Below are positions 16,786 to 27,019 of a stretch of DNA of 64,000 nt, in pieces. The position numbers and the translations under genes are program-made. Under the pieces are notes generated by a model. That model searched no databases and had not been told where the DNA came from. It saw only the letters and a program-made list of their open reading frames with translations. Location: NCBI RefSeq assembly GCF_003123685.1, contig NZ_QCYJ01000021.1, forward strand, positions 558,001 to 622,000, given 5' to 3'. Source of the stretch: Nocardia aurea (lineage in GTDB: Bacteria > Actinomycetota > Actinomycetes > Mycobacteriales > Mycobacteriaceae). How positions within the stretch are numbered: the stretch's first letter is position 1; every line of letters begins with the position of its first letter.

Positions 16786-19700
16786 GTGACGGACGACAGA
16801 CGACTGGCACGCAACCCGATCGCCATCGTCGGGATGTCGGGCCTGCTGCCGCGGGCCCGCGACCATCGCGAATACTGGCAGAACATCGTCGACGGCGTGG
16901 ACTGCACCGAGGAAGTGCCCACGTCGCGATGGAGCCTGGACGACTACTACGACCCGGATCCGACGGCCGCCGACAAGACCTACTCCCGGCGCGGCGCCTT
17001 CCTGCCCGATATCGACTTCGACCCACTGGAATTCGGTCTCCCGCCCAACCAGCTCGAAGTGACCAGCACCATGCAGACGCTGAGCCTGGGCGTCGCGCGT
17101 GACCTGCTCGTCGACGCGGGCGCGGTGGACTCCACCTGGTACGACCCGAGCCGGACCGGCGTCGTCCTCGGCACCACCGGCCCGGTGCCGCTGATGCATC
17201 CGCTGGCGGCACGGCTCTCGACCCCGGTGCTCAAGGAAGCGGCGCGCTCGGTCGGACTGTCCGACGACGACGCCGACGCGATCGCCGACAAATTCGTCGC
17301 CGCGTTCGCGCCGTGGGAGGAGAATTCCTTCCCCGGTCTGCTCGCCAATGTCGTCGCGGGCCGGGTCGCCAACCGGCTCGGCCTGGGCGGCATCAACTGC
17401 ACCGTCGACGCGGCCTGCGCCGCGTCGATGGCCGCGATCCGCACCGCCATCGCCGAATTGCAGGACGGCCGGGCCGATATGGTGCTGACCGGCGGTGTCG
17501 ACACCGAGAACACCATCTTCATCTACATGTGCTTCAGCAAGGTCGGCGCGCTCTCGCCGACCGGGCGGATCAGCCCGTTCTCCGACGAGGCCAACGGCAC
17601 CCTGCTCGGCGAGGGCATCACCATGCTCGCCCTGCGCCGCCTGTCCGACGCGCGCCGCGACGGCAATCGGATCTACGCGGTCATCCGTGGACTCGGCTCG
17701 TCCAGCGACGGACGCGCCAAGAGCATCTACGCCCCGCGCGCGGAGGGACAGCGGCTCGCCCTGCAACGCGCCTACGCCGACGCCGAATGCTCGCCCGCCG
17801 ATATCGAACTCATCGAAGCGCACGCCACCGGCACCGCCGTCGGCGACAGGACCGAACTCACCGCCCTCAAGGGCGTGCTGTCGGACGCGAGCGCCGAAAC
17901 CGGTTTCGCCGCGCTCGGCAGCGTCAAATCCCAGATCGGGCACACCAAGGGCGCCGCGGGCACCGCGAGCGTCATGAAACTCGCGCTGGCCCTGCACCAG
18001 AAGGTGCTGCCAGGCACGATCAATGTCGACGCGCCCAACGCCGAGATCAGCGCGACCGAGACCCCGTACTACGTGAACACCGCCACCCGCCCGTGGATTC
18101 TCGATCCGCAGCGGCCGGTGCGCCGGGCCGCGGCCTCCGCCATGGGATTCGGCGGCACCAACTTCCACCTCGTGCTCGAGGAAGCCGACCAGGTACGCGG
18201 GCCGGTCCTGCACCGCACGCCGTGCGCGCACCTGTGGCACGCGCCCGATGTGGCCGGACTCATCGACGCGGTGCGCAGCGTCGTACCGCACGACGGCGGT
18301 GACATTCCCGAGGATCACGCCCGCGTCGGCTTCGTCTCGGTGGACGACGACAGCGCCGACCACCTGCGCGAACTCGCCGTCGACGAGTTGATCCGCGACC
18401 CGGAAGCGAGCCACTGGGACCATCCCGAAGGCGTGTTCTTCCGCGCCGCCGCACTGCCGAACCGCAAGGTCGCCGCGCTGTTCGCCGGTCAGGGCAGCCA
18501 ATACGTCGACATGGGAGCCGCAGCGGCACTGGACAATCCGCCGGTCGGCGCGGCCTTCGACACCGCGAACGCGGCTTTCGCGGGCGCGGCGCGTCGACTG
18601 TCGTCGGTGGTGTTCCCGCCGCCCGCCTTCGACGAGCAGACCCGATCGGAGCAGGAACTGACCCTGCGCCGCACCGAATTCGCCCAGCCCGCGATCGGCG
18701 CGATATCGGCGGGACAGTTCCTGGTACTGACCGAATTCGGTTTGCGCGCGGACGGTTACCTCGGCCACAGCTTCGGTGAGCTGACCGCGCTGTGGGCTTC
18801 CGGCGCGCTCGAGACCGAGGAATTCCATCGTCTGGCCCGCGCCCGCGGTGTGGCGATGACCCCGGCGGACGGTGTCGACGCGGGCACCATGATGGCGGTG
18901 GGCGCGACCCGCGAGACCGCCGAGGAACTCATCGCCGATATCGACGACGTGTGGATCTGCAACCACAACGCCCCCGATCAGGTCGTGGTCGGCGGGGGAG
19001 CGGCCGGAATCGCCGCGGTCGCGGCACGCAGCGCCGAACGCGAGATCGTCACGCGCGAACTGCCGGTGTCAGGCGCGTTCCACACGCCCTATGTCGGTCA
19101 CGCCGTCACGGCCTTCGCCGAAGCGGTCGCCGCCGTGCGGATCGGCGAACCGGACGCGACCGTGTACGCCGACACACCCGGCGTGCGATACGGCGCCGAC
19201 AGCGCGCGCAACGGTGCGATCCTCACCGAACAGCTCAGCAAGCCGGTCGAATTCGCCGCGGCACTGAACGCCATGTACGACGACGGCTGCGCGATCTTCG
19301 TGGAATTCGGCCCGAAACAGGTACTCACCTCACTGGTCCGGCGCACCCTCGGCGACAAGGCCATCGCCATCCCCACCGATTCCGGACCGGTCGGAGACGG
19401 CAGTCTCGCACTCGCCCGCGCCGCGGTCCGACTGGCCGTGCTCGGTGTCGATCTGCGCGGATTGAACCGTCACGGCGCGCCCGCGCGGCCCGCCGTCGCC
19501 GCGAAAGCCGGTATGACGGTGCCGCTCTCGGCCCCGGAGTACGTCCCGCCGAGCCGCAAACAGGCCTATGCCGAAGCACTCGGTGACGGCTATCGCGTCG
19601 GCGCGGCCGCACCCGAACCGGCTCTCGCCCACGCCGCCGCCGTCCCCGAATACCGTCGAGAAATCGAAAGGCCAGTCGTGCCAGCACAGTCCAACGGTGC

Positions 19701-22700
19701 ACCGAAGACCTCGGTGGATCCGTCTCCGCAGCCGCGCGAGCCGTTCGCCGACGATGTCTACGCGCCCGTCCCGACGGTCGACGCGCTCGACACCGCCCTG
19801 GTGCAGCATCTGCGGACCCACAACCAGTATCTGGACGGTCAGCTCGATATCGCCCGCGGCCTGGCCGGTGCGTTGAGCGGCGGTGCGCTGGACGAGTTCA
19901 CGGTCCGGGCGATCGAGGCCGTCAAGGACCACGGCGTCACGATCAGCGCCAGTCACACCCACGCGGTCGATGTCCTGGTGCAACTGGCGCAGCTGGAAGG
20001 TGGTGGCCCGGCGCCCGTCCGCGCGCCGTCGCGCCGGGTCGCTCCGCCCGCCCCGCAGGTGTCGCAACCGGCCGCCGTGCCCGCCCGGGAGAGTTTCGCG
20101 CCCGCCGCCTACGAGTCCGCCGCCGCCCCTGTCGACGTGAGCATCGGTGTGCCGATGGCCGTTCCGTCGGTCGAATCGAACGGGTCCGCACCCGCACCGG
20201 CGCCGGTAGTCGAATCGTCCACCTCGGCGAAGGACACCGGTGTGTCCGCCGACGAACTCCGTCGCGCCCTCCAGGAGGTCGTCGCGGACAAGACCGGCTA
20301 TCCGGTCGAGATGGTGGATCCGGGCCGCGACCTGGAAGCGGATCTCGGCGTGGATTCGATCAAGCGGGTCCAGGTGATCGGCGCGCTGCAAGAGCGCTTC
20401 CCACACCTGCCGAATCTCGGTCCCGAACAGCTGGGCACCGTGCGCACCCTGGATCAGATCGTGGATCTGCTCGGTGTGTCCTCGACCGAGCCGCAGACCG
20501 CCCCGGCGGCGGGCGAGGACCCGCGCGTCGCGGACGGCGACGCGAACCCGTCGGAGGACGAGCTGCGCCGCGCCCTGCGCGAAGTGGTCGCGGACAAGAC
20601 CGGATATCCCGTGGACATGGTGGATCCGGGCCGCGACCTGGAAGCGGATCTGGGCGTGGATTCGATCAAGCGGGTGCAGGTGATCGGTGCTCTGCAAGAG
20701 CGGTTTCCGCGATTGCCGAGCCTGGGTCCGGAGCAACTGGGAACCCTGCGCACGCTGGATCAGATCGTGGCCGAGTTCGCGGCGTCGACCGGCGGTGATG
20801 TCCACCCAAAAGCTGAAGCCGCGGCCTCGACGCCGCGGCATCTCGTCGAGTCCGTCGCCCTGCCGCCCGTGGACGTGGCGGTGGACCGGTACCCCGCGCG
20901 GGCCGAAGTCCTCGTGGTCGATCTCGCCGACAACCAATCCGATCGGACCGCGATCGAGAAGGCCTGCGCCGCACGAGGCTGGCGCGTCGCCACCGTCGGC
21001 TCGCCCACCTCGGATCACACCGGCGCGGTGGACATCTGCGTGGTTCTCGTGGGCGGGCACGCCGACGCGGAACAGGCAGGACGCCGGTTGACCGACGTCA
21101 TCCTCACCGCGAAACACGTGCTCCCCGGACTGCTCGCCGCCACCGGCCCGGCGGCGTTCGCGACGGTCAGCCGCCTCGACGGCGCACTGGGTTTCCTCGG
21201 CACCGCCGACCCGTTCACCGCACTCCTCGGCGGCGCGGGCGGCGTGGTGAAAACACTGGCCGCCGAACACTCCTCGATCTTCACCCGCGCGCTAGACCTG
21301 GCACCCGGCGTGACCGGCGAACAGTTCGCCGCGACGATCCTGACGGAACTGTCCGACAGCGCGCGCGACACCCTCGAGGTCGGCATCGACGTCGCCGGAA
21401 ACCGTCGGACCCTGGTTCCGAGCGGATACGCCGGTGCGCGCACGGTGACGGCGGTGCGCCCGGCCGACGAACAGCCGCCGAGCGTGCTGTCCGCCGACGA
21501 CGTACTCGTGGTCACCGGGGGAGCGCGCGGCGTGACCGCCACCTGCGTTCGCGCACTCGCCGACCGCGGTCCGGCACGTTTCGTCCTGCTCGGGCGGTCC
21601 GAACTCGTGCCGGAACCGCAATGGGCCGTCGCGGTGGACGATCCGGATCTCAAGCAGGCGGCGCTGCGCGCGTTGGGCGGCACCGGCGTCACCCCGCGCG
21701 ATATCGAGCGGCACTGCTCGGCGATCCGCGCGACCCGCGAAATACGTTCCACCCTGCGGGATCTGGACGGCCGGGCCGACTACATCGCGGTCGATGTCAC
21801 CGACCCCGATGCCGTGCGCACCGCGCTCGCACCGTGGACAGACTCGATCACCGGTCTCGTGCACGGCGCCGGTGTACTCGCCGATTCGATGATCACCGCC
21901 AAGACCGCGGAATCGAGCGACCGCGTCGTGCGACCCAAGATCGGCGGACTGGTGGCTGTGCTCGCCGCAGTCGGCGAGTTGCGCCACCTGATCCTGTTCA
22001 CCTCGGTGGCGGGTCTGTTCGGGAACGCGGGCCAGTCCGACTACGCCGCCGCCAACGAGGCCCTCGGCCGATTCGCGGTGAGCTATCGGCACGCCCATCC
22101 CGACTGCCACGTGACCGCTATCGACTGGGGTGCGTGGGACGGTGGAATGGTCACCCCCGAACTGCGTGAATTCTTCGTCGATCGCGGTATCGAACTACTC
22201 GCGCCCACCCGAGGCGCCGCCGCCTTTACCGAGCAGTTCACCGAGGAGCGGGCCGCCGACACCGTGGTCCTGATCGGACCGGCCACACCGTTGTCGCGCG
22301 CTGATTCGTCCGTGCGCGGCGGAATTCGCGCGCGGCGCACGGTGACCGGGCTGACCGAGGAACCCGTGATCGCCGCACACCGCATCGGCGACCACATCGT
22401 CCTACCCGCGACCTTCGGTCTCGGCGCGATGATCAACCTGGCCGAACGTCACCTGCCCGGCCGGACGGTGATCGGCGTCCGGGACTTCCAGGTACTCAAG
22501 GGGATCGTGTTCGACCACCCGATCGACGAACTCCACCTCGAACTCGAACCCGACGGCGACAACGGCGCCACGGTGCGGGCGAGCGTACTCGGTGCCACCG
22601 CAACACATTTCCGCGCCCTGCTCACCCTCGCCGAGCACCCCGACACCCCACCCCGACACTCGGTACCCGACGGTGTCCGAGCCCCGGCCGACGAGATCTA

Positions 22701-23139
22701 CCGCGACGGCGTGCAATTCCACGCCCCCGCACTCCAGGGCATGCGCTCGATCCTGACCGTCTCCGACGAGACGATCGTGCTCGAATGCGCGCTGCCCGCC
22801 ACCACGGTCGCCGCGGGCGCGTACGCGGGCAGACTCCACGACCCGGTACTGGCCGACCTCGTCCTGCAGGGACCACCGGTACTCGGTCACCGCCTGCTCG
22901 GTTCGGCCTGCCTACCGCTCGGGGTCGGGCGAATCGACTACTACCGCCCGCTCCCGTCGCACGAGCCGTTCCTGCTGGTCGTGGACAACCCGCGCGCCGG
23001 AAAAGTGGATGCCCGTATCGACGCGACCGCCGTCGGGACCGACGGCGCAGTACTGCAACGCTTCTCGGACGTCACCGTGGTGACGACACCCGATCTGACG
23101 GAGAAGTTTCGAACCTCGGTGAGGCAGTGGATGTCATGA
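16786..23139 (+). CDS. PfaA-like iterative synthase KS-AT-ACP-ACP-KR-DH
   Basis: A 2117-residue multidomain synthase of the PUFA-synthase/heterocyst-glycolipid type. Domain order: KS about 8-466 (nucleophile Cys211 in DAACAAS, EAHATGTAVGD, GHTKGAAGT); AT about 560-865 (Ser662 in GHSFGE, GAFHTPY, a malonyl-type site); two ACPs with Ser1191 and Ser1293, both in DLGVDSIKR; KR about 1566-1835 (GGARGV, FTSVAG, DYAAAN); and a C-terminal PKS-type DH about 1850-2117 (AHRIGDHIVLP, DPVLADLVLQG). GTG 16786 is chosen because GAGAGGAA precedes it and the KS begins directly after. It should extend a chain repeatedly with malonyl units, reducing and dehydrating each cycle with help from the next two genes. 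No thioesterase domain. Confidence 0.95.
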   Translation: MTDDRRLARNPIAIVGMSGLLPRARDHREYWQNIVDGVDCTEEVPTSRWSLDDYYDPDPTAADKTYSRRGAFLPDIDFDPLEFGLPPNQLEVTSTMQTLSLGVARDLLVDAGAVDSTWYDPSRTGVVLGTTGPVPLMHPLAARLSTPVLKEAARSVGLSDDDADAIADKFVAAFAPWEENSFPGLLANVVAGRVANRLGLGGINCTVDAACAASMAAIRTAIAELQDGRADMVLTGGVDTENTIFIYMCFSKVGALSPTGRISPFSDEANGTLLGEGITMLALRRLSDARRDGNRIYAVIRGLGSSSDGRAKSIYAPRAEGQRLALQRAYADAECSPADIELIEAHATGTAVGDRTELTALKGVLSDASAETGFAALGSVKSQIGHTKGAAGTASVMKLALALHQKVLPGTINVDAPNAEISATETPYYVNTATRPWILDPQRPVRRAAASAMGFGGTNFHLVLEEADQVRGPVLHRTPCAHLWHAPDVAGLIDAVRSVVPHDGGDIPEDHARVGFVSVDDDSADHLRELAVDELIRDPEASHWDHPEGVFFRAAALPNRKVAALFAGQGSQYVDMGAAAALDNPPVGAAFDTANAAFAGAARRLSSVVFPPPAFDEQTRSEQELTLRRTEFAQPAIGAISAGQFLVLTEFGLRADGYLGHSFGELTALWASGALETEEFHRLARARGVAMTPADGVDAGTMMAVGATRETAEELIADIDDVWICNHNAPDQVVVGGGAAGIAAVAARSAEREIVTRELPVSGAFHTPYVGHAVTAFAEAVAAVRIGEPDATVYADTPGVRYGADSARNGAILTEQLSKPVEFAAALNAMYDDGCAIFVEFGPKQVLTSLVRRTLGDKAIAIPTDSGPVGDGSLALARAAVRLAVLGVDLRGLNRHGAPARPAVAAKAGMTVPLSAPEYVPPSRKQAYAEALGDGYRVGAAAPEPALAHAAAVPEYRREIERPVVPAQSNGAPKTSVDPSPQPREPFADDVYAPVPTVDALDTALVQHLRTHNQYLDGQLDIARGLAGALSGGALDEFTVRAIEAVKDHGVTISASHTHAVDVLVQLAQLEGGGPAPVRAPSRRVAPPAPQVSQPAAVPARESFAPAAYESAAAPVDVSIGVPMAVPSVESNGSAPAPAPVVESSTSAKDTGVSADELRRALQEVVADKTGYPVEMVDPGRDLEADLGVDSIKRVQVIGALQERFPHLPNLGPEQLGTVRTLDQIVDLLGVSSTEPQTAPAAGEDPRVADGDANPSEDELRRALREVVADKTGYPVDMVDPGRDLEADLGVDSIKRVQVIGALQERFPRLPSLGPEQLGTLRTLDQIVAEFAASTGGDVHPKAEAAASTPRHLVESVALPPVDVAVDRYPARAEVLVVDLADNQSDRTAIEKACAARGWRVATVGSPTSDHTGAVDICVVLVGGHADAEQAGRRLTDVILTAKHVLPGLLAATGPAAFATVSRLDGALGFLGTADPFTALLGGAGGVVKTLAAEHSSIFTRALDLAPGVTGEQFAATILTELSDSARDTLEVGIDVAGNRRTLVPSGYAGARTVTAVRPADEQPPSVLSADDVLVVTGGARGVTATCVRALADRGPARFVLLGRSELVPEPQWAVAVDDPDLKQAALRALGGTGVTPRDIERHCSAIRATREIRSTLRDLDGRADYIAVDVTDPDAVRTALAPWTDSITGLVHGAGVLADSMITAKTAESSDRVVRPKIGGLVAVLAAVGELRHLILFTSVAGLFGNAGQSDYAAANEALGRFAVSYRHAHPDCHVTAIDWGAWDGGMVTPELREFFVDRGIELLAPTRGAAAFTEQFTEERAADTVVLIGPATPLSRADSSVRGGIRARRTVTGLTEEPVIAAHRIGDHIVLPATFGLGAMINLAERHLPGRTVIGVRDFQVLKGIVFDHPIDELHLELEPDGDNGATVRASVLGATATHFRALLTLAEHPDTPPRHSVPDGVRAPADEIYRDGVQFHAPALQGMRSILTVSDETIVLECALPATTVAAGAYAGRLHDPVLADLVLQGPPVLGHRLLGSACLPLGVGRIDYYRPLPSHEPFLLVVDNPRAGKVDARIDATAVGTDGAVLQRFSDVTVVTTPDLTEKFRTSVRQWMS
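20260..20766 (+). repeat. Tandem repeat encoding the two ACP domains
   Basis: Two units of about 200 bp, starting near 20260 and 20566 with a 306-bp period, encode nearly identical ACPs. Both read ELRRAL-EVVADKTGYPV, then PGRDLEADLGVDSIKRVQ. The close nucleotide match indicates recent duplication or gene conversion. Confidence 0.85.
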
Positions 23140-25451
23140 CAGTTCTCGACTTCGACGGAATCCCCTTCGACCCGGTCCCCGCACCGGCCGCACACGCACC
23201 GGCCGCACCGGCAGGTGCGAACGCTGGAGCGCAGTCCGCGCGCGGCGGACCGGAGGCGGGACCACGTACGGACACGGAGTACCGGCCGGTCACCGCCACC
23301 GGCGGTGCTTCGGTCTACTCGGTCGGTCGGCGCATCGGCGAGGAGCACAACCCATCGGCCACAGGCGCCGGCGGCGTCGTGCACAACGCAATCGGCAGAC
23401 TCGACGGAGACCTGGTGCGCGGCGCTGTCAGCGGGACCGCTGGTGACGTCGTGCGCAGCGCAGTCGGTGAGCTTCGCGCGGGAGTCGTGGAGGCCCACCG
23501 CACCGCACTCGCCGCCCAGGTGGCCCTACAACGTGCCATCTGGCAACGATCTGCGTCGTCGTCGGCACCCGGTGCCCGGCCGTTCGCTCCTCGGGCCGCC
23601 GAAACATATCCACCCTTCGGGATTGCGGCGGCCGGTGCGATCGGCGCTGAACGGGCAGGCGCACCCGGCACTCCGGCAGCTGAGGCGTTCGGAACGGACG
23701 CTGCCCCACCTGCCGACGTGCTCGGCCGTCGACTCGCCACACTCGGCACTCACGAGGTGGCACCACCCCTCTCCCCATCGCGGGCCGCGTCACACCCCGG
23801 CACCTCGAGTGCACCGGAAGACGCCTTCAAACCGCCGGCTCGTTCGGCGGTCACCCACCTCGACCTGCCCGCCTTGCGTCAACTCGCCACCGCCGACATC
23901 GCCGGTGTATTCGGCCCCGGCTACCGGCGTGGTGCCGCCGAGGTGACAGCACGTCTGGCGGCCACCTCACCGTTGGTACTGACGGGAGTGGAACGCATCG
24001 AACTGCGCGGCGGCAACGGCAAGGGTCTGGTGGTCGCGACCTTCGACGGCGACCCGCGTGCCGCCGTCGTCCAGGCGGCCGAAGTATTCGCCCTGTACAC
24101 CGGGATGTGGCTGTGCCTGTCGCACGGTGACCTCGTCTCGGCGGTGGGTATGGATGTCGAGGGCGAGAACATCTCGGGCAAGGTCGAATTGGTCGTCACC
24201 CGGATCGATCTCGTCCCGCGTCCGCACGTGACCGGCTCCGCTCGGGTATCCGGTGTCGCCGATCCCGTCGAGGTGACGGTCGCCGTGGTCGAACCCGCTG
24301 GAGCGTCGGTGGGCCCGGGAGCCGCGGCCACCGGCCTGCTCCTCAACGAATTCCATATGACCCACCTCTCGCGTGGCGACCAGGCCATCGCGATGGGTCC
24401 CGAATTCGCGGAGTACACCGGTGTACGGGCGACCCGGTTGCCCACCGGCGGACTGCTGCTCGTCGACCGCGTCATCGAATTCGACGGCGAGCGCGGCAGA
24501 TTGGACTCCGCCTCCTACACCACCGAATACGATTCGCCCGCCGATTCCTGGTACTACGCCGACACCGCCAACGACTCCATGCCGCATTTCGTCTACATGG
24601 AGACCTCATTACAGGCAGCGCTGCTGATGGGCTACTACGCGGGGCCGACGCTCACCCAGGCGGGCACCACCCTGAGCCTGCGGAATCTGGGCGGCACGGC
24701 GACCGTGCTGCGCCAGGTCGACCTGCGCGACGCCACCATCGAACAGTCCTCGCGCCTGCTGAGCACCACCATCCTGCCAGGCTCCTCGCTACAGACCTTC
24801 GACTACACGCTGAGCGTGGACGGCGAACCGTTCTACCGCGGCGAGACCATGTTCGGGTATTTCAGCGATCAGGCGCTGGCCAATCAGACCGGACTCGACG
24901 CCGGCAGGACCAAACCCGCGTGGCTGTCCGAGAACCCCTCCGCCGCCGTACGTTCGGTCGATGTGGCGGCACGGCGGGCGGACCCGTCCGCGCCGCTGTG
25001 CGCGCGCCGGAACCTGACCCTGATCGACCGTGTCGACGTGGTCGACGGCGGCGGCGAATTCGGCGAGGGCTACCTGCATTCGTTGCGCGTCATCGACCCG
25101 TCGGACTGGTATTTCGCCCGGCATTTCCACCTGGACCCGGTGATCCCGGGTTCGCTGGGGGTGGAGTCGGTGATTCACGCGATCCAGGAATGGATGCTCG
25201 ACGCGGGCCACGCCGACACCATGACCGACCCCGTCTTCCGCATCCCCCGCGATATCGCCTTCAGCTGGCGCTATCGCGGACAGTTCCTGCCGACCGACGG
25301 CACGGTCGAACTCGAAGCCCACATCAAATCCGTCACCCGGACCCACGACGGTGTGGTGGTCGTCGCCGACGGATCGCTGTGGAAGCCGGGCCTTCGCATC
25401 TACGAACTCCTCGATCTCGCCGTCGAATTGACCGATCGGAAGGTGACGTGA
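23136..25451 (+). CDS. PfaC-like dehydratase protein lacking KS-CLF
   Basis: A 771-residue partner of the synthase, overlapping its stop by ATGA. Residues 1-230 are Ala/Pro/Gly-rich and without recognisable domain. After that it follows the dehydratase part of PfaC: LRQLATADIAGVFGPGY near 255, SMPHFVYMETSLQA near 477, and one complete FabA-type active-site motif DWYFARHFHLDPVIPGSLG near 650-670. In standard PUFA synthases this protein starts with KS and chain-length-factor domains; here they are absent. It should dehydrate, and perhaps isomerise, the 3-hydroxyacyl intermediates. Confidence 0.88.
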   Translation: MTVLDFDGIPFDPVPAPAAHAPAAPAGANAGAQSARGGPEAGPRTDTEYRPVTATGGASVYSVGRRIGEEHNPSATGAGGVVHNAIGRLDGDLVRGAVSGTAGDVVRSAVGELRAGVVEAHRTALAAQVALQRAIWQRSASSSAPGARPFAPRAAETYPPFGIAAAGAIGAERAGAPGTPAAEAFGTDAAPPADVLGRRLATLGTHEVAPPLSPSRAASHPGTSSAPEDAFKPPARSAVTHLDLPALRQLATADIAGVFGPGYRRGAAEVTARLAATSPLVLTGVERIELRGGNGKGLVVATFDGDPRAAVVQAAEVFALYTGMWLCLSHGDLVSAVGMDVEGENISGKVELVVTRIDLVPRPHVTGSARVSGVADPVEVTVAVVEPAGASVGPGAAATGLLLNEFHMTHLSRGDQAIAMGPEFAEYTGVRATRLPTGGLLLVDRVIEFDGERGRLDSASYTTEYDSPADSWYYADTANDSMPHFVYMETSLQAALLMGYYAGPTLTQAGTTLSLRNLGGTATVLRQVDLRDATIEQSSRLLSTTILPGSSLQTFDYTLSVDGEPFYRGETMFGYFSDQALANQTGLDAGRTKPAWLSENPSAAVRSVDVAARRADPSAPLCARRNLTLIDRVDVVDGGGEFGEGYLHSLRVIDPSDWYFARHFHLDPVIPGSLGVESVIHAIQEWMLDAGHADTMTDPVFRIPRDIAFSWRYRGQFLPTDGTVELEAHIKSVTRTHDGVVVVADGSLWKPGLRIYELLDLAVELTDRKVT

Positions 25452-27019
25452 TGACCGCGACACGGACGGCCGCTGTCGCCGAGACCGCCGCCGATATCGG
25501 CGCGCTCCTGCAGGACCTGCGGCGCCCGTGCTGGATCATCCGGCACGGCGACCGCGTCGTGGCCACGGCCGACGAGACCGTGGCCGCGGGTGCGCGAATT
25601 CTCGCCGCCGTCGCACCGCTTCCACCGGAACAGCTGGGCGAGCGCGGATTCCGTGCAGTACACGGTGTCCGCACCGCCTACGCGGCGGGGGCGATGGCGA
25701 ACGGCATCGCCTCACCGGCGCTGGTGTCGGCGATGTCGCGGGCCGGGCACCTCGCGTCCTACGGCGCGGCGGGTGTGTCGCCGGGGATCGTGGACGCGGC
25801 CCTGTCGCGGCTCGCCACCGATCTCGGTGACCGGCCATTCGCCTGCAACCTGATTCACAGTCCGTCCGAACCGGCGTTGGAGCGGGCGATCGTGGATTCC
25901 TGCCTGCGCCACGCGGTGCGCTGCGTCGAGGCGTCGGCGTTCATGTCGCTCACCCGCGAGGTGGTCCGCTACCGGGCTGCCGGGCTGGCCACCGACCGGG
26001 ACGGTCGCGTCGTGGCTCGCAATCGCCTGATCGCCAAGGTATCCCGGGTGGAGGTCGCCGACCTGTTCCTGCGTCCGGCGCCCGCGCACCTGCTCCGCGA
26101 ACTGGTCGAACGGGGCGATCTCGACCCCGAGCAGGCGCGCTTGGCCGAGCGGGTGCCGATGGCCGACGACATCACCGCCGAAGCCGATTCGGGCGGGCAT
26201 ACCGACCGTCGTCCGCTCACCGTTCTGCTGCCCGAGCTGATCGCGGCACGGGATCGCCTCGCCCGGGACATACCGTCCGCGGCGGCCGTGCGGATCGGCG
26301 CCGCGGGCGGAATCGGGACACCCGCCGCCGTGGCCGCCGCGTTCGCGCTCGGCGCGGCCTACGTGGTCACCGGCTCGATCAACCAGGCCGCCGTCGAGGC
26401 GGACCAGTCCGAGACCACCAAGAAGCTGCTCGCCACCGCGGATTTCGCCGACTGCACGATGGCGCCGTCCTCGGATATGTTCGAACTCGGCGTCCAGGTG
26501 CAGGTGCTGCGGCGCGGCACCATGTTCGCCGCTCGCGCGCACCGGCTCTACGAGACCTACCGCGAGTACGCGGGCGTGGACACCCTGCCCGAGGCGCTGC
26601 GTACCGAACTCGAGACCACGATCCTGCGGCGACCGCTCGAGGCCGTCTGGCAGGACTGCGTCACCTTCTTCACCGACCGTGACCCCGCCCAGCTCGTCGG
26701 CGCGGCAGAGGATCCGAAACGCCGTATGGCACTGATCTTCCGGTGGTATCTCGGGCTCTCGTCCGGGTGGAGTATCCGGGGTGAGGCCGAACGCGCCGCC
26801 GACTACCAGATCTGGTGCGGGCCCGCCATGGGCGCGTTCAACAGCTGGACCGCGGGCACCTACCTGGCCGCGCCGAACAACCGCACCGTCGCCGATATCG
26901 CCGACCAGATGATCACCGGCGCCGCCTATCTCACCCGGATCGCGCAATTGCGCACCGCCGGTGTGCGTGTGCCCGCCGACATCGCCCGATTCGTGCCACG
27001 ACCGAGCGAGGAACGATGA
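25451..27019 (+). CDS. pfaD: PfaD-type trans-acting enoyl reductase
   Basis: A 522-residue PfaD-family protein, the FMN-dependent enoyl reductase that works in trans with PUFA synthases; the core is a 2-nitropropane-dioxygenase-like TIM barrel. Recognisable stretches are [17 protein letters not shown] near 83, [22 protein letters not shown] near 280 (FMN phosphate binding) and the C-terminal [12 protein letters not shown] typical of PfaD. Its ATG shares a base with the previous stop (TGATG). It would reduce enoyl-ACP double bonds in selected cycles, so the product need not be fully conjugated. Confidence 0.93.
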   Translation: MTATRTAAVAETAADIGALLQDLRRPCWIIRHGDRVVATADETVAAGARILAAVAPLPPEQLGERGFRAVHGVRTAYAAGAMANGIASPALVSAMSRAGHLASYGAAGVSPGIVDAALSRLATDLGDRPFACNLIHSPSEPALERAIVDSCLRHAVRCVEASAFMSLTREVVRYRAAGLATDRDGRVVARNRLIAKVSRVEVADLFLRPAPAHLLRELVERGDLDPEQARLAERVPMADDITAEADSGGHTDRRPLTVLLPELIAARDRLARDIPSAAAVRIGAAGGIGTPAAVAAAFALGAAYVVTGSINQAAVEADQSETTKKLLATADFADCTMAPSSDMFELGVQVQVLRRGTMFAARAHRLYETYREYAGVDTLPEALRTELETTILRRPLEAVWQDCVTFFTDRDPAQLVGAAEDPKRRMALIFRWYLGLSSGWSIRGEAERAADYQIWCGPAMGAFNSWTAGTYLAAPNNRTVADIADQMITGAAYLTRIAQLRTAGVRVPADIARFVPRPSEER

